Assembly: GCA_023476565.1 (NCBI GenBank)
Contig: JAMCVZ010000062.1
Location: 1-49,666, forward strand
Direction: 5' to 3'
DNA from: Nitrospirota bacterium
GTDB lineage: Bacteria; Nitrospirota; Thermodesulfovibrionia; Thermodesulfovibrionales; Dissulfurispiraceae
DNA: 49,666 bases
Positions 49,523-49,666 of this stretch are shown here, piece by piece. A model generated the notes under the pieces. That model searched no databases. It worked only from the letters and a program-made list of their open reading frames with translations, and was not told the DNA's origin. Positions within the stretch are counted from its first letter, which is position 1, and every line of letters begins with the position of its first letter. The position numbers were made by a program, and so were the translations under genes.

Positions 49523-49666
49523 ATGCAGCGGATCGCAGCTTTTTCGATATTTTTAAATGTGATATTCTTTATATACGGGACTATTCCGATCACCGGCGCC
49601 GGGCACAATTTTTTCAGGACCTCAGGGTTTGTTTTCTCGGCGATACTTCTTCCCGGAGGGGAGGAA
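49523..49666 (+). CDS. Unrecognised gene cut by the window end
   Basis: An open frame from ATG 49523 to the last base, 48 codons: MQRIAAFSIFLNVIFFIYG at the start looks like a membrane segment or signal. The 5-base gap after panD suggests co-transcription. Too little is present to name it. Confidence 0.45.
   Translation, partial: MQRIAAFSIFLNVIFFIYGTIPITGAGHNFFRTSGFVFSAILLPGGEE

Noticed and set aside
1-49666. CRISPR array, tRNA, rRNA, transposase or phage genes
   Set aside because: I looked for regularly spaced repeats and for transposase or integrase motifs and saw none; RNA genes would need a covariance search to exclude fully.

Overview
The window reads as a chromosomal segment of an anaerobic or microaerophilic, sulfur-metabolising, Gram-negative-type bacterium. 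Gene content points to Nitrospirota (Thermodesulfovibrionia-like): many multihaem c-type cytochromes, NrfD/DsrP-type membrane subunits, a b6f-like cytochrome complex, sigma-54 regulators and Sox/TusA/DsrE-type sulfur proteins. That placement is an inference from content; no rRNA or tRNA gene is present to test it.

Layout. (1) 1-527: no gene; one copy of a repeat element and a hairpin. (2) 528-6998, minus strand: a respiratory locus with an 11-haem NapC/NirT-type cytochrome followed by two successive modules, each made of a tetrahaem cytochrome, a four-cluster Fe-S protein and an NrfD-type membrane protein. A strong terminator separates the modules. (3) 7075-8364, minus: hemL. (4) 8601-15383, minus: a partial Sox locus (soxW-like, soxY, a roughly decahaem cytochrome, soxB, soxZ, terminator, DUF302, rhodanese, second soxY, second soxZ). 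No soxA, soxX, soxC or soxD is visible. (5) 15607-17904, plus: periplasmic DsrE-like protein, Asp-box repeat protein and NicO-family transporter, behind a sigma-54 promoter. (6) 17887-22932, minus: sigma-54 response regulator, histidine kinase with a Cys-rich insert, PhnD-like binding protein and a haem-c DUF3365 sensor; a second copy of the repeat lies between the last two. (7) 23108-26308: acyltransferase and tex. (8) 26525-30549, plus: YedE transporter, TusA, histidine kinase and sigma-54 response regulator. (9) 30542-36022, plus: three dyads and a textbook sigma-54 promoter precede a ten-gene sulfur-relay operon containing a candidate SoxY-like carrier ending in Gly-Gly-Cys, a tandem rhodanese, an archaemetzincin-like protease, three small DsrE/F/H-like proteins, YedE, TusA and Usp. 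(10) 36263-39750, plus: a split cytochrome b6f-like complex in the order petD-like, Rieske, petB-like, then a membrane-anchored paralogue of the Sox-locus cytochrome. (11) 39857 to the end, plus: ordinary housekeeping genes (SPL-like radical SAM, mtnP-like, yebC, DUF502, glmU, glmS, pcrA/uvrD-like, gatC, panD).

How it may work together (inference). Thiosulfate or sulfane sulfur would be carried on SoxYZ, and possibly on the GGC-tailed protein, with SoxB as hydrolase. The Sox-locus multihaem cytochrome would stand in for the missing SoxAX/SoxCD electron partners. Its anchored paralogue on the b6f-like complex would link periplasmic electrons to the quinone pool, with the NrfD modules as a second link. 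Sulfane sulfur could enter the cytoplasm through YedE/TusA and be handled by the rhodanese and DsrE-like proteins. Two histidine kinase/sigma-54 activator pairs and three candidate sigma-54 promoters suggest the sulfur genes are switched on by a sulfur or redox signal.
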